DNA from: Mycobacterium montefiorense
GTDB lineage: Bacteria; Actinomycetota; Actinomycetes; Mycobacteriales; Mycobacteriaceae
Reading direction: 5' to 3'
Length of the DNA: 64,000 bases
Assembly: GCF_003112775.1 (NCBI RefSeq)
Contig: NZ_BFCH01000018.1
Span: 1,106,362 to 1,170,361 of the forward strand
The notes beneath the pieces are model-generated. The model made no database searches, was not told where the DNA came from, and worked only from the letters and a program-made list of their open reading frames with translations. Shown here one piece after another: positions 35,509 through 44,971 of this stretch. Positions within the stretch are counted from its first letter, which is position 1. Each line of letters opens with the position of its first letter. Made by a program: the position numbers and the translations under genes.

Positions 35509-37014
35509 TCACTGCGCCAATGAGAAGCCGGCCCACGCCATCCGGCGATTCGGGTGCGGATCGAACTCGATACGCCATTTGCGGTCGAAGACCATCACGG
35601 CGCGGTCGTCGGCGGTGTAGGCGGGCCAGTCGTCACCGGGGACGCCGTTGCGACTGAATGCTCGCCAACGACGCTGCACCTGGTTGCTGACCCGCAACGC
35701 GGCGCGCTGGTCGGCCGCGGCGGTCAACAACGCGCCGACCCGCGTCCGATAGAAATCGAAAACGGCGAGCAATTCGGTGGCATGCGTTGCTCCCAAACCC
35801 GACCAGCGCAGCATCCGCGGTGCGTAGTCGTAGCGGTACAGAAAGGTGGGCGAGTGACTGCTGTGCGCCTCGGCGATCTGCCAGGCGGCCGAGCTGAAGG
35901 CGAAGTCACCGCCGAGCTGGATGCACGCCGAGGACGACGGATAATCCGGGTAGGCGGCGGTAATGCGTTCGCGCGCAGCCGGTTCCACGTCAGCCAGCAA
36001 CTCTTCGATCATCGATTCGTTGGTGGGCAACATTCGCAGGAAGCGGGTGAACAACCTGCCTTCCTCGGCGTTGGTACCCACGATCAGCGGCACCCGATGC
36101 GCCCGACCACTCTGCATCGCCTCGACGGGGTCTTCGGGCAGGTAATCGTCGCCGATCACCGGCCCAATGGGAAAAGCACCCAGCCTGCTCTCCATGCCCT
36201 GATCGATCAGCCGGTGTTGGGTCTCGACGAGTTGGGCCGATGATGCCTGCATCAGTGCATTGGCGGCATCCCCGGGTCGCGCGCCGAGCAGGTTGGCAAA
36301 CCGTGTCGCGAACTGGGCCGAAATCTCCTTCGACCGCACCAGACCCGACGCCGGGCTTTCGGAGATCGCCCGGGCGAACAGGCCCTCGGCGGCCGGCACG
36401 GCCAACAGTGTGGCGGTGATGCACGCACCCGCGCTCTCGCCGAAGATGGTGACATTGCCGGGATCGCCGCCGAATCCCGCGATGTTGTCGCGAATCCATT
36501 GCAGCGCCAGCACCAGGTCGCGCAAGTACAGGTTGCTGTCGATGGTGATGTCCGGGGTGGACAGCGACGACAGGTCAAGACATCCCAGCGCGCCCAGGCG
36601 GTAGTTCACCGACACGTACACGCAACCACGACGAGCCAATGCGGCGCCGTCGTACAGCGGGGTCGCCGAGCTGCCCAGGATGTACCCGCCGCCGTGAATG
36701 AAAACCATCACCGGCAACGGTTCGGTCTGGGCGTCTTCCGGCGTGACGACGTTGAGGGTCAGGCAGTCCTCGCTCATGGACTGGTATTTGCCCACACCCA
36801 GCAAGGTGTAGCGGCGCTGCTGGGGCGCGCAGTCGGTGAAGCCGTGGCAATGACGCACACCCGACCAAGGCGCAGCAGGTTGCGGCGCCTTGAATCGCAG
36901 CCGCCCGACCGGCGGCCGTGCATACGGAATGGAGCGCCAGCGGTTGACGCCGCCGCGGGTAAAACCTTCGACGGTGCCGTTGGCGGTGCGTGCGCGGATA
37001 GTGCGCTCGTGCAT
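35509..37014 (-). CDS. lipT: LipT, type-B carboxylesterase
   Basis: 501 aa from ATG 37014. The alpha/beta-hydrolase esterase pattern is complete: oxyanion HGGGY, nucleophile elbow FGESAGAC near residue 195, Glu in DLVLALQW...IRDNIAG context, and a late catalytic His in GATHATEL. SEDCLTLNV is the standard type-B second signature. No signal peptide. Position between pncA and lppI matches Rv2045c. It hydrolyses carboxylic esters; the natural substrate is unknown. Confidence 0.93.
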   Translation of the reverse strand: MHERTIRARTANGTVEGFTRGGVNRWRSIPYARPPVGRLRFKAPQPAAPWSGVRHCHGFTDCAPQQRRYTLLGVGKYQSMSEDCLTLNVVTPEDAQTEPLPVMVFIHGGGYILGSSATPLYDGAALARRGCVYVSVNYRLGALGCLDLSSLSTPDITIDSNLYLRDLVLALQWIRDNIAGFGGDPGNVTIFGESAGACITATLLAVPAAEGLFARAISESPASGLVRSKEISAQFATRFANLLGARPGDAANALMQASSAQLVETQHRLIDQGMESRLGAFPIGPVIGDDYLPEDPVEAMQSGRAHRVPLIVGTNAEEGRLFTRFLRMLPTNESMIEELLADVEPAARERITAAYPDYPSSSACIQLGGDFAFSSAAWQIAEAHSSHSPTFLYRYDYAPRMLRWSGLGATHATELLAVFDFYRTRVGALLTAAADQRAALRVSNQVQRRWRAFSRNGVPGDDWPAYTADDRAVMVFDRKWRIEFDPHPNRRMAWAGFSLAQ

Positions 37015-37092
37015 ACGCCGACGGTAGCCGACACTACGTATGTAGGGCGCGCGGAGCAGCTAAATCCAAGGTGTGGCGGTTAGCCTGGCGGG

Positions 37093-37785
37093 ATGCGAAT
37101 GACCGTGCTGGTCACACTTTCGGTTCTGGTTACCGGATGCTCGCACTCGGGCGGCGGCCAGCCCGGGCAATCGCAGACCCCGAACACGACGGCGGTTTCC
37201 GGTTTTTCCCCGACCAGCACGGTCTCGCCGGGGAGTAAACCCCCGGGTCCAGGAGCTCCACCAGCGGCCGGTGCGGCGATCTCCGACGTCATCGCATGGA
37301 TCGAGACAGGCCATCCCGCCGATCCGGCCCGCTATCGCGCCGTCACGCGCGACGGTGTCACCACGCAGCTGGGAAATGACGTCGCCTTCACCGTGACGGC
37401 CGCCAAAGTCGCATGTACGACGGATTCCGCCCACACCGGCGGCACGCTCACCTGCCTGGTCGACCTGACCAATCCCCCGCCCCGGCCGGAAACGGCCTAC
37501 GGCGAATGGAAAGGCGGTTGGGTCGACTTCGACGGGGCGACCCTGAGAGTCGGGGCGGCCCGCGCCGACCCGGGTCCATTCGTCAACGGCAACGGGGCCG
37601 AGTTGGCGGGCGGCGACACGCTGTCCTATGACGACTACCGTTGTCGCGCCGATCAGACGGGCCTGTTGTGCGTGAATTATGCCCATCAGTCGGCCGTACG
37701 GATCAGCAGCGCCGGAATCCAGCAGTTCGGCTGCCTGCGGTCGGTGCCGCCGCCCGATGGCATCGGTACCGCGTTCGGCTGCTGA
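37093..37785 (+). CDS. lppI: LppI lipoprotein
   Basis: 230 aa from ATG 37093. A short signal ends in lipobox VTGC (LSVLVTGCSHS), followed by a Gly/Pro/Ser/Thr linker of ~50 residues. The folded part contains four cysteines (VACTT, LTCLVD, YRCRAD, LLCVNY) and two more near the end, so several disulfides are possible. It is divergent from lipT, as in M. tuberculosis Rv2045c-Rv2046. Function unknown. Confidence 0.9.
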   Translation: MRMTVLVTLSVLVTGCSHSGGGQPGQSQTPNTTAVSGFSPTSTVSPGSKPPGPGAPPAAGAAISDVIAWIETGHPADPARYRAVTRDGVTTQLGNDVAFTVTAAKVACTTDSAHTGGTLTCLVDLTNPPPRPETAYGEWKGGWVDFDGATLRVGAARADPGPFVNGNGAELAGGDTLSYDDYRCRADQTGLLCVNYAHQSAVRISSAGIQQFGCLRSVPPPDGIGTAFGC

Positions 37786-37866
37786 GGACCTGTTGCTGCT
37801 CCGATCGGGGCATAACGGGCGCGCCGGTGGTGTTCAGTACGTCGGATCAGGACGAGGAGCGCAGCC

Positions 37867-38874
37867 ATGACCACCACAATTCCCACTGTCGACCTTGGTG
37901 ACGGACTCACCGTCAGTGCGATCGGGTTCGGCGCGATGCCCTTGACCCCGATCTACGGCGCGGTCGACGACGCTGAATCGCTTGCCACGCTCAACCATTG
38001 CCTCGACGCAGGTGTCACCTTCATCGACACCGCGAACATTTACGGCGGTGGGAGCAACGAACGGCTGATCGCGGAACTCTTGGCGAATCGGCGGGACGAG
38101 GTCACTCTCGCAACGAAATTCGGCATCGACGGCAACCCGGCAGCGGGCTCACGTGAGGTGAGGGGCGATGCCGCGTATGTCCGTCAGTGCATCGACGAAA
38201 GCTTGCAACGACTGAACACCGACGTCGTCGACCTCTACTACATGCACCGACGTGATCTCAAGGTGCCGATTGAGGAGACGGTCGGTGCGATGGCAGAGCT
38301 GGTGACGGCCGGCAAGGTGCGCCACCTCGGATTGTCCGAAGTGACCGCCGACGAATTACGTTCGGCCGTCGCGGTACACCCAATCGCCGCCGTGCAAAGC
38401 GAATGGTCGGTGTGGAGCCGCGACGTCGAACGCAACGTCGTGCCGGCCGCCGCGCAGCTGGGTGTCGGCTTCGTTCCCTATTCGCCGCTGGGACGCGGCT
38501 TTCTCACCGGGACGGTCCGCTCGGCCGCGGATCTGGCGTCGCCGTCCGACTTCCGCCGCCGGATGCCACGGTTCGCGCAGGGCGCCCTTGATGCCAACCT
38601 CGCGGTAGTCGACGTCGTGACCTCAGTCGCGGACGAGCAGGGCGCAAGCGGCGCGCAGGTCGCCCTGGCCTGGCTGCGTGATCGCGCACAACAGCTGGGC
38701 GTCACCAGCGTGCCGATCCCCGGTACCCGACGGGCGACGCGAGTGGACGAGAACGCCGCCTCGCTGACGGTGAACCTGACACCAGAGCAGTTGGCGGTGC
38801 TCGATTCTGCCGGTTCCGTGGTTGCGGGCGACAGATTCGAAGACCTCAGCTGGGTGTCGGCGGGGCGAGAATAG
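37867..38874 (+). CDS. aldo/keto reductase
   Basis: 335 aa from ATG 37867. Tetrad residues: Asp/Tyr in FIDTANIYGGG, Lys in ATKFGIDG, His in YYMHRRD. The NADP end IPGTRRATRVDENA is present. It is paralogous to 7855-8832 (shared LGLSEV, AVHPIAAVQSE, YSPLGRGFLTG). It is the first gene of the ~22-kb block that separates lppI from the Rv2047c-like gene, and convergent with the interrupted SDR. Confidence 0.9.
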   Translation: MTTTIPTVDLGDGLTVSAIGFGAMPLTPIYGAVDDAESLATLNHCLDAGVTFIDTANIYGGGSNERLIAELLANRRDEVTLATKFGIDGNPAAGSREVRGDAAYVRQCIDESLQRLNTDVVDLYYMHRRDLKVPIEETVGAMAELVTAGKVRHLGLSEVTADELRSAVAVHPIAAVQSEWSVWSRDVERNVVPAAAQLGVGFVPYSPLGRGFLTGTVRSAADLASPSDFRRRMPRFAQGALDANLAVVDVVTSVADEQGASGAQVALAWLRDRAQQLGVTSVPIPGTRRATRVDENAASLTVNLTPEQLAVLDSAGSVVAGDRFEDLSWVSAGRE

Positions 38875-38879
38875 CGTCG

Positions 38880-39848
38880 CTAATCCGGTTGCTCGGCCAT
38901 CAAAGTGGCGAAGAGCTCGGCCATCTCGTCGGCCGGTCCGCCGGGCACGGTGTAACCGGCTTCGTCACGGATCTCCGCCAGGTGGTCTCGCACATCCTCG
39001 ATTGACAGTTCGGGACTGCGGAAGCCCCGGGTTCGCCCGATGAAGAATCGGGAAACATGGCCTGCACCAACGGTATAGATCTCACCCGACACCGGGCAAT
39101 CACGATGGATCAGGAAGGCGGCCACGGGAGCCACCAGAGCCGGATCCAGCTTCTTGAGGTATTGGTTCGTCAGGTCGTCCAGTACGGCCTGCGCCGCCGC
39201 GTCGGCCGGGGGTGCGGCACCGTCGATCGAATGCGTCAGCATCCGGGTGTAGGCGATCGGGGCGACGGCATTGACCTTGATGTTGTGATCGGCGCCCTCG
39301 GCGGCCAGCACGCGAGTGAAGCCGATGAGTCCGGTCTTGGCCGAGCCGTAATTGCTCATGCCCGGGGCGCCCAGGATTCCAGCCGCCGACGTCGTGTTGA
39401 GTATCCGCCCATATCCCTGCTCGCGCATGGCTTTCCAGGCTGGAATCGTCACATGAAACGCGCCCCTGAGGTGTACATCAAGCAGAGGCTCGAATCGATC
39501 GGAGGTCATCTCCTCGAACGGGAAGTCACGCACGATGCCCGCGTTATTGATCACGATGTCCACTCGGCCCCAGGTGTCCAGGGCGGTGTCGATGATCGCC
39601 GCTCCCCCTTCCGGGGTGGTCACGCTGTGGCTGTCGGCGACGGATTCGCCACCGAGTTACCGGATTTCGGCTGCAGCGGCCTCGGCCGCCGTGGTGTCGG
39701 AACCATCTCCGGTCACCGAACCGCCAACGTCGTTGACCACGACGCACGCCCCGCGGGATGCCAGCAGTAGGGCGTACTCTTTGCCCAAACCCCCGCCCGC
39801 GCCGGTGATCACGGCAACCTGTTCGTCGAATCGCAGCTCGTTCGTCAT
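38880..39848 (-). pseudogene. SDR family oxidoreductase interrupted by an in-frame stop
   Basis: A single minus-strand frame from ATG 39848 to the stop at 38880 (323 codons) carrying one internal TAA at 39657-39659, codon 64. Before it: VAVITGAGGGLGKEYALLLASRG and VVVNDVGGSVTGDGSDTTAAEAAAAEIR. Immediately after it, in the same frame: LGGESVADSHSVTTPEGG, then VDIVINNAG, TTSAAG, and catalytic NYGSAKTG. Similarity is to the 17-beta-HSD4-like SDRs of sterol or fatty-acid side-chain degradation. A GTG at 39623 could restart translation but would lack the cofactor site. Inference: recent nonsense mutation, probably inactive. It lies 7 bp after the tandem P450 genes. Confidence 0.82.
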
Positions 39849-39855
39849 CGCATCC

Positions 39856-41073
39856 TCACCAGCTGACCGGCAGCTCTTTCATCCCGTAGATGTCGGCTTC
39901 TTTGAACTTCAGGTCATCGGGAGCGACCGCCAGTCTCAGCCCGGGCAAGCGCCTGGCCAATGTGGCGAACGCCGCCTGCATCTCAACTCGAGCGAGATTC
40001 GCCCCAATGCATTGATGCACGCCGTAGCCAAAGCCCAAGTGCCCGCGAGTATTTCGCTCGACATCGAAGGACTCCGGATTGTCGACGAACTCGGCGTCCC
40101 AGTTCCCGGCGGGAATATTCATCAGGACCATGTCGCCGGCGCGGATCAACTGACCGCCGAGTTCGAAGTCCTCGGTAGCCACCCGGTCCACCTGGCTGTG
40201 CACGATGGACAGATAGCGCATCAGCTCTTCGACGATGTTGGCGACTACGGCGGGATCGTCGGTGTCACCGAGTCGCTTGAAAATCTCGGGACGCTCCAGC
40301 AGCGCAACCGTTCCCAGTGAAATCATGTTGGCGCTGGTCTCGTGGCCGGCGACCAGCAGGGTCATCCCGGAGAAGGCCGCGGTCTCGCGGTTGAGCTGAC
40401 CTGTCACGACGTAGTCGGCGACCAAGCGGCTCATCAGGTCGTCAGCCGGATCTTGTTCCTTGCGCGCCACTAATTCCAGGAGGTAGCCAAACATCGCAGC
40501 ACCGGCCTGTGCCTTTTCGTCGTCGGATGCCTTCGTATCCAGCCCAACCGCGGTGTATTGCTGGAAGGACGCGAGATCCTCGGATGGCACCCCCAGCAGT
40601 AAAGCGATTACCAATGACGGCACCGGCAAGCCGAAGTCACGCACCAGGTCGGCTGGCGCCCCGTTGCGGATCATCTCGTCAAGATGATGGTCGACCAGTT
40701 CCTGGATCTGGGGCCGCATCGCTTCGCAACGGCGGAAGGTGAAGTCGCCGGTCAGCATGCGCCGCAACCGATGATGCTCGGGGTCGTCGACCCGGGCGAA
40801 CATGACCGGTGTGTTGTCCGTGTTCTTCTGCCTCAGATATTCGGGGATGGTGTCGGCGGACAGACGCGGGTCGACCAGCGCCGCCCGGATGTCGTGGTAC
40901 CGGCTCACCACCCAGGCCGGTTGGCCGTGGTACGCCGCCCGTCGTAGTCCAGGGTCCTGGCGCCAGTTAACGAACTCAGCCGGGGGATGCAGCGGGCAGT
41001 GCGCAGCGCGCGGCACAGGTATTACCGGAAGATCCGTGTCGGAGCTCAGATCGGAAATTGTTGACTTCGTCAC
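39856..41073 (-). CDS. cytochrome P450 (tandem copy B)
   Basis: 405 aa from GTG 41073, overlapping the previous P450 stop as GTGA. I-helix LLVAGHETSANMIS, ExxR EELMRYL context and the heme loop FGYGVHQCIGANLAR with Cys 355. The last 58 residues match copy A at 41070 almost throughout, so the pair arose by tandem duplication. It uses external electrons; no ferredoxin gene is visible in the window. The short conserved end (KEADIYGMKELPVSW) is shared by both. Confidence 0.93.
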   Translation of the reverse strand: MTKSTISDLSSDTDLPVIPVPRAAHCPLHPPAEFVNWRQDPGLRRAAYHGQPAWVVSRYHDIRAALVDPRLSADTIPEYLRQKNTDNTPVMFARVDDPEHHRLRRMLTGDFTFRRCEAMRPQIQELVDHHLDEMIRNGAPADLVRDFGLPVPSLVIALLLGVPSEDLASFQQYTAVGLDTKASDDEKAQAGAAMFGYLLELVARKEQDPADDLMSRLVADYVVTGQLNRETAAFSGMTLLVAGHETSANMISLGTVALLERPEIFKRLGDTDDPAVVANIVEELMRYLSIVHSQVDRVATEDFELGGQLIRAGDMVLMNIPAGNWDAEFVDNPESFDVERNTRGHLGFGYGVHQCIGANLARVEMQAAFATLARRLPGLRLAVAPDDLKFKEADIYGMKELPVSW

Positions 41074-42284
41074 CAGCTCACCGGAAGTTCTTTCATGCCA
41101 TAGATATTGGCTTCCTTGAACTTCAACTCCTCCGCCGATACCGCGAGTTTGAGCCCAGGTAGCCGGCGGGCCAGCGTGGCGAAGGCGACCTGCATCTCGA
41201 CGCGGGCCAGATTGGCGCCGATACATTGGTGCACGCCGTAGCCAAAGCCCAAGTGCCCGCGAGTGTTTCGGCCGACGTCGAAGGATTCGGGATGGTCGAC
41301 GAATTCCGCGTCCCAGTTCCCGGCAAGCAGGCTCATCATGACGTACTCGCCGGCGCGAATGAGCTGGCCGCCGATCATCAGATCCTCGGTCGCCACGCGA
41401 TCGACCTGGCTGTGCACGATGGTCAGGTAGCGCATCAGCTCTTCGACGATATTGGCGACGACTGCAGGATCGTCGGTTTGGCCGAGTCGCTCGAATGTGT
41501 CGGGATAGTCCAGCAGCGCAACAGTTCCCAGCGAGATCATGTTGGCGGTGGTTTCGTGACCGGCCTGCATCATGATCACAGCGTTCATGGCCGTGGTGGC
41601 ACGGTCGAGCTGACCCGTCGCCACGTATTCGGTGACCAGGCGGCTGATCAAGTCGTCGCCGGGTTCGCGCGCCTTGCGCTCCACCAACTCCTCGATGTAG
41701 GCGTACATGGCCCCGAACGCCTGGCCCTTTTGCTCGTCGGTGGATTTCTGGTCAAGTCCGGTCGTGGTGTTGAACTGGAAGAGTTCGAGGTCCTCGGGCG
41801 GCACGCCCAGCAGCAGTGCGATCACCATTGACGGCACCGGCAAGGCAAATTCACGCACCAGATCAGCCGGAGCACCGACGTCGATCATCTGTCCGAGATA
41901 AAGGTCGACCATGTCTTGAATGTGTGGCCGCATCGACTCGCAACGCCGGAAGGTGAAGTTGGTCGTCATCATGCGCCGCAACCGTTGATGCTCTGGATCA
42001 TCGGTGCGCGCGAACATCACCGGGACCTTGTTGTCTTCATCCTTCGGCATGATCGAGTCCGGAATGGTCTTCGCGGACAGGCGCGGATCGACCAGCGCGG
42101 CCCTGATGTCCTGGTACCGGCTCACCACCCAGACCGGATTGCCCTGAAACATTGCCTTTCGCAGCCCGGGTTGTTCCCGCCAGTCGACGAACTCGGACGG
42201 TGGCGCGAGCGGGCAACGTCCGGACCGCGGTAGCGGCAGCACGGGAAGATCGGCGTCTGAGCGCACTTCGGAAGTTGTTGACAT
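41070..42284 (-). CDS. cytochrome P450 (tandem copy A)
   Basis: 404 aa from ATG 42284. N-terminal LPVLPLPRSGRCPLAPPSEFVDWRE, I-helix MMQAGHETTANMIS, heme loop FGYGVHQCIGANLAR with Cys 354. Bacterial soluble class, most like CYP105-type sequences. It is the first gene of a P450-P450-SDR operon divergent from a TetR gene, with a 39-bp inverted repeat in between. Substrate unknown. Confidence 0.93.
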   Translation of the reverse strand: MSTTSEVRSDADLPVLPLPRSGRCPLAPPSEFVDWREQPGLRKAMFQGNPVWVVSRYQDIRAALVDPRLSAKTIPDSIMPKDEDNKVPVMFARTDDPEHQRLRRMMTTNFTFRRCESMRPHIQDMVDLYLGQMIDVGAPADLVREFALPVPSMVIALLLGVPPEDLELFQFNTTTGLDQKSTDEQKGQAFGAMYAYIEELVERKAREPGDDLISRLVTEYVATGQLDRATTAMNAVIMMQAGHETTANMISLGTVALLDYPDTFERLGQTDDPAVVANIVEELMRYLTIVHSQVDRVATEDLMIGGQLIRAGEYVMMSLLAGNWDAEFVDHPESFDVGRNTRGHLGFGYGVHQCIGANLARVEMQVAFATLARRLPGLKLAVSAEELKFKEANIYGMKELPVSW

Positions 42285-42314
42285 AACCTGCGTTTCCCAT
42301 TAAGTGTCAGATGT

Positions 42315-42353
42315 CTGCCAGTTATGCAGTTTAGAGTAGCGCATAATTGGCAG
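42315..42353. promoter_or_regulatory. long inverted repeat, probable TetR operator
   Basis: Arms CTGCCAGTTATGC (42315-42327) and GCATAATTGGCAG (42341-42353) match at 12 of 13 positions around a 13-base spacer. The repeat lies 31 bp before the P450 start and 25 bp before the TetR start, so one bound dimer pair could control both genes. Confidence 0.7.
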
Positions 42354-42377
42354 TCAACCGTCAGATAGGCTGTCCCG

Positions 42378-43004
42378 ATGACCGCGGTCGAAGACCGGCC
42401 GTTGCGGGCCGACGCGGCGCGCAACGTCGAGCGGATCCTGCGCGCGGCGCGCGAGGTCTATAGCACGATGGGGCCCGACGCCCCGGTGGAAGCGGTCGCA
42501 CGCCACGCCGGTGTGGGTGAGCGAACGCTCTACCGCAGGTTTCCGGCGAAGGCCGATCTGGTGCGGGCCGCGCTGGATCAATGCATCGCCGAGGACCTCA
42601 CGCCGGTGATCGACAGCGCTCGCCGCAGCGAAGACGCGCTGCGCGGCCTGACCCAACTCATCGAGACGGCGATCTCCCTCGGCGCCCGGGAGCAGAACCT
42701 ACTGATCGCCGCGCAACGGGCCGGATCGCTGACCGCCGATATCTCCGACTCGTTGCTTGACGCCCTCAACGAGCTTGTCCGCCGGGGCCAACAGTCCGGC
42801 ATCGTCCGCACTGACCTGGTCGCCGAGGATCTGCTGCGGCTGATCGGCATGCTCTACAGCGTGCTGTCGACAATGGAGGCGACCAGCGACGGTTGGCGAC
42901 GCTATCTCGCGCTCATTCTCGACGCGATATCGACCGGAGAGCGACAGCCGCTGCCTCCCGCGCCTCCTCTTCAGGCCTCTGAGCCGAATAGCTGGCCGCT
43001 GTAA
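42378..43004 (+). CDS. TetR family regulator, divergent to P450 operon
   Basis: 208 aa from ATG 42378. HTH: RADAARNVERILRAAREVYSTMGPDAPVEAVARHAGVGERTLYRRFPAKADLV. The C-terminal domain (about 85-190) resembles the SbtR-like TetR C-domain. Probable repressor of the P450-P450-SDR operon through the inverted repeat at 42315-42353. Its last codons fall inside a 45-bp repeat shared with 46185-46230. Confidence 0.9.
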   Translation: MTAVEDRPLRADAARNVERILRAAREVYSTMGPDAPVEAVARHAGVGERTLYRRFPAKADLVRAALDQCIAEDLTPVIDSARRSEDALRGLTQLIETAISLGAREQNLLIAAQRAGSLTADISDSLLDALNELVRRGQQSGIVRTDLVAEDLLRLIGMLYSVLSTMEATSDGWRRYLALILDAISTGERQPLPPAPPLQASEPNSWPL

Positions 43005-43040
43005 GCGCGTTAGTTGATCGTCACCCGGCGTCGACTTTGA
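42996..43040. repeat. copy A of a ~45-bp repeat (SDR gene 3' end remnant)
   Basis: Matches 46185-46230 with four mismatches and one gap. In copy B the sequence is the 3' end of an SDR gene plus its downstream bases. Here the same bases supply the last codons of the acetyltransferase gene and the end of the TetR gene. Probable recombination scar. Confidence 0.7.
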
Positions 43041-43632
43041 CGTCGCGCCACATTCGGAAAAACGGTGTCCCGTCCGGCAGCAGGATTTCGCACGGGCTCA
43101 TGTCGCGGTAGCCGTGGCGGCGGCATAGCCGGGCGCTGTTGTGGTTGCTGGCTTCCAGGTACTGCGGCGAACCGACGGCGTCCAACTCTTCGTGAAAGTG
43201 TTCGAGCAAGGCACTGCCCAATCCGCTGTTCTGCAGGCGGGGATCCACCCCGAGAAATGCGAGTTGCCAGTGCGGCTGGGCGGGGTGGTGTTCGTCGAAC
43301 AAGGCGTCCAGAGCTTGGAAGCGGTCCAGATATTGACCCGCTATCTCGGGCAGGCGGCGGTCATAGTCGGCTATCTCCGGTATTTCGCGGCTGCGGTCAA
43401 ACCAGACGGCTGCAGCTGACAATCCGTCAGCCTTCTCGATGACGTCGACGCGGCCGTGTTCTAGCGCATGTCGAGTATGCAGAGTGAAGTAGTCACCACA
43501 TACGCGTGGCCGATCGATCAGTGGCGGGGTGAGGTAGGCACTGGCGTCAAGATCGTTGAAGGACAACGCAATCAGTGCGCCTACCGCATCAATCTCATCC
43601 TGGCGGGCACGACGAACGTTCGCATTGGGCAC
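43021..43632 (-). CDS. GNAT family N-acetyltransferase with altered C-terminus
   Basis: 203 aa from ATG 43632. The acetyl-CoA site is FLGVDPRLQNSGLGSALLEHF (Q-x-x-G-x-G), followed by YLEASNHNSARLCRRHGY, as in mycobacterial GNAT proteins. Acceptor unknown. The last residues VKVDAG are encoded by DNA almost identical to the 3' end of the SDR gene at 46199 (FKVDAGVTIN), one base shorter, which shifts the frame into a stop. The natural C-terminus was probably longer or different by a few residues; the catalytic core is unaffected. Confidence 0.88.
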   Translation of the reverse strand: MPNANVRRARQDEIDAVGALIALSFNDLDASAYLTPPLIDRPRVCGDYFTLHTRHALEHGRVDVIEKADGLSAAAVWFDRSREIPEIADYDRRLPEIAGQYLDRFQALDALFDEHHPAQPHWQLAFLGVDPRLQNSGLGSALLEHFHEELDAVGSPQYLEASNHNSARLCRRHGYRDMSPCEILLPDGTPFFRMWRDVKVDAG

Positions 43633-43688
43633 AGCAACTCCTGGTGATCGGGTGGGAAAGTGAAGGCCGCGGTGTTGTCGAGCAGGCG

Positions 43689-44912
43689 TTACACATCCAT
43701 CGTCAGTGCGTCGTCGGCGCCGATCAGCAGGCGTCCGTAGACCTCCTTGCCGACCTCGGGTGAAACGAAGGCGTGCCGTCCCGCGATCTCGGCATCCCGC
43801 CAGATCTGGCTGAGCGCGTTGGCGTCGGCGAACGATCCGGCACCGTTGGTGGTCATCAGGATGTCTATCCCGTCCTTGACGAGTTCGGCGACGATGCCCG
43901 CGTCGCTGCGGATGCGTCCCCGCGTTATCAGGTCGGGCAGCTCACCGCGGGCGGCAGCATTGTCGACGTCGGCGGTCGCCTGCCGCATCAGCAGCTCGGC
44001 CAGGTTGAACTTGGTGGCGGCGACAGCCACGCCGATTTGATGTGTTGGTGAGTTCTTGGCTGCCGTGTACTTGGTGTAGGCGACCGCCTTATTCGGAAGC
44101 TTCTGCAGAGTTAGCTCCATCGCATGGCGGGCCAGCCCCAGCTGCGCACCGACGAGGATCAACGCGGTGACTGCGATGAAGGCCATGTTGGAGTTGCGTT
44201 CGTTGACCTTATGCGGCGTGGCGAAGTTCGCGTCCCGCATGGCGACGAAGCGCTGGACTCGGTGATCGGGGACAAAGTGATCCTCGACGACGATCGTGTC
44301 GCTGCCCGAGCCCTGCATGCCGGCGACGAACCAGGTCGGATTGATGGTCCACGCCTCCTTGGGAATGAGCGCCAGCGCGGGGTGATTCTCGTCCTCGACG
44401 TCGAGCGAGAGCCCGACGGTCGCCCAGTCCGCGCCGAACCAGCCTGACGAGTAGGGCCATTGGCCGCTGACCATGTAGCCGCCGTCGACCCGAACCGTCT
44501 TGCTGAAAGGAGTGAAGATCCCGCAACACGTCGCGTCCGGATTCGCCCCGAACACTTCATCCTGGGCCTCTTGGGCGAACGTGGTCGCGAACCACGTGCA
44601 CAGGTTGAGCAGCGCGACGACCCACGCGGTGGATCCGTTACCGCGGGCGACCTCCGCGATCGTCTCAATGGCGGTGGCTAGGTTCTCCTCGTAGCCGCCG
44701 TACCGACGCGGTACGAACACCTTGAACAGACCCTGTGCTTTCAGCGCGGCCATCACCTCGGGTGCCACGCGCCGGTCGGCAGAACTTTGCTCGGCATATT
44801 CGCGAATGAGCGGTATCAATGCGCTTGCCTTGGCGACGACTTCGCAGTTCGGCCGTGCCGCATCGGTACCGATCACATCGACCGGCGTCGTGGGTTCGAG
44901 TGTGTGATTCAT
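43689..44912 (-). CDS. HsaA-like flavin-dependent monooxygenase (acyl-CoA dehydrogenase fold)
   Basis: 407 aa from ATG 44912, with AGGAG upstream. Acyl-CoA dehydrogenase-fold monooxygenase: RRVAPEVMAALKAQGLFKVFVPRRYGGYE, VARGNGSTAWVVALLN, GGYMVSGQWPYSSGW, WFVAGMQGSGSDTIVVEDHFVPDHRV. These match the HsaA/DszC/HpaB-like type, which uses FMNH2 from a partner reductase. The catalytic Glu of true dehydrogenases is not evident. No HsaB-like reductase is adjacent. It is divergent from an AraC gene with a palindrome between. Confidence 0.85.
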   Translation of the reverse strand: MNHTLEPTTPVDVIGTDAARPNCEVVAKASALIPLIREYAEQSSADRRVAPEVMAALKAQGLFKVFVPRRYGGYEENLATAIETIAEVARGNGSTAWVVALLNLCTWFATTFAQEAQDEVFGANPDATCCGIFTPFSKTVRVDGGYMVSGQWPYSSGWFGADWATVGLSLDVEDENHPALALIPKEAWTINPTWFVAGMQGSGSDTIVVEDHFVPDHRVQRFVAMRDANFATPHKVNERNSNMAFIAVTALILVGAQLGLARHAMELTLQKLPNKAVAYTKYTAAKNSPTHQIGVAVAATKFNLAELLMRQATADVDNAAARGELPDLITRGRIRSDAGIVAELVKDGIDILMTTNGAGSFADANALSQIWRDAEIAGRHAFVSPEVGKEVYGRLLIGADDALTMDV

Positions 44913-44955
44913 GAAGTTCTCCTCGACGGTGAAATGCGTGTAGTCGCCGCCAATA

Positions 44956-44971
44956 AGTGACCGGCGTCACT
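44956..44971. promoter_or_regulatory. 16-bp palindrome between HsaA-like and AraC genes
   Basis: AGTGAC-CGGC-GTCACT, a perfect inverted repeat 44 bp upstream of the monooxygenase start. AraC proteins usually use direct repeats, so the binding protein is uncertain. Confidence 0.45.
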
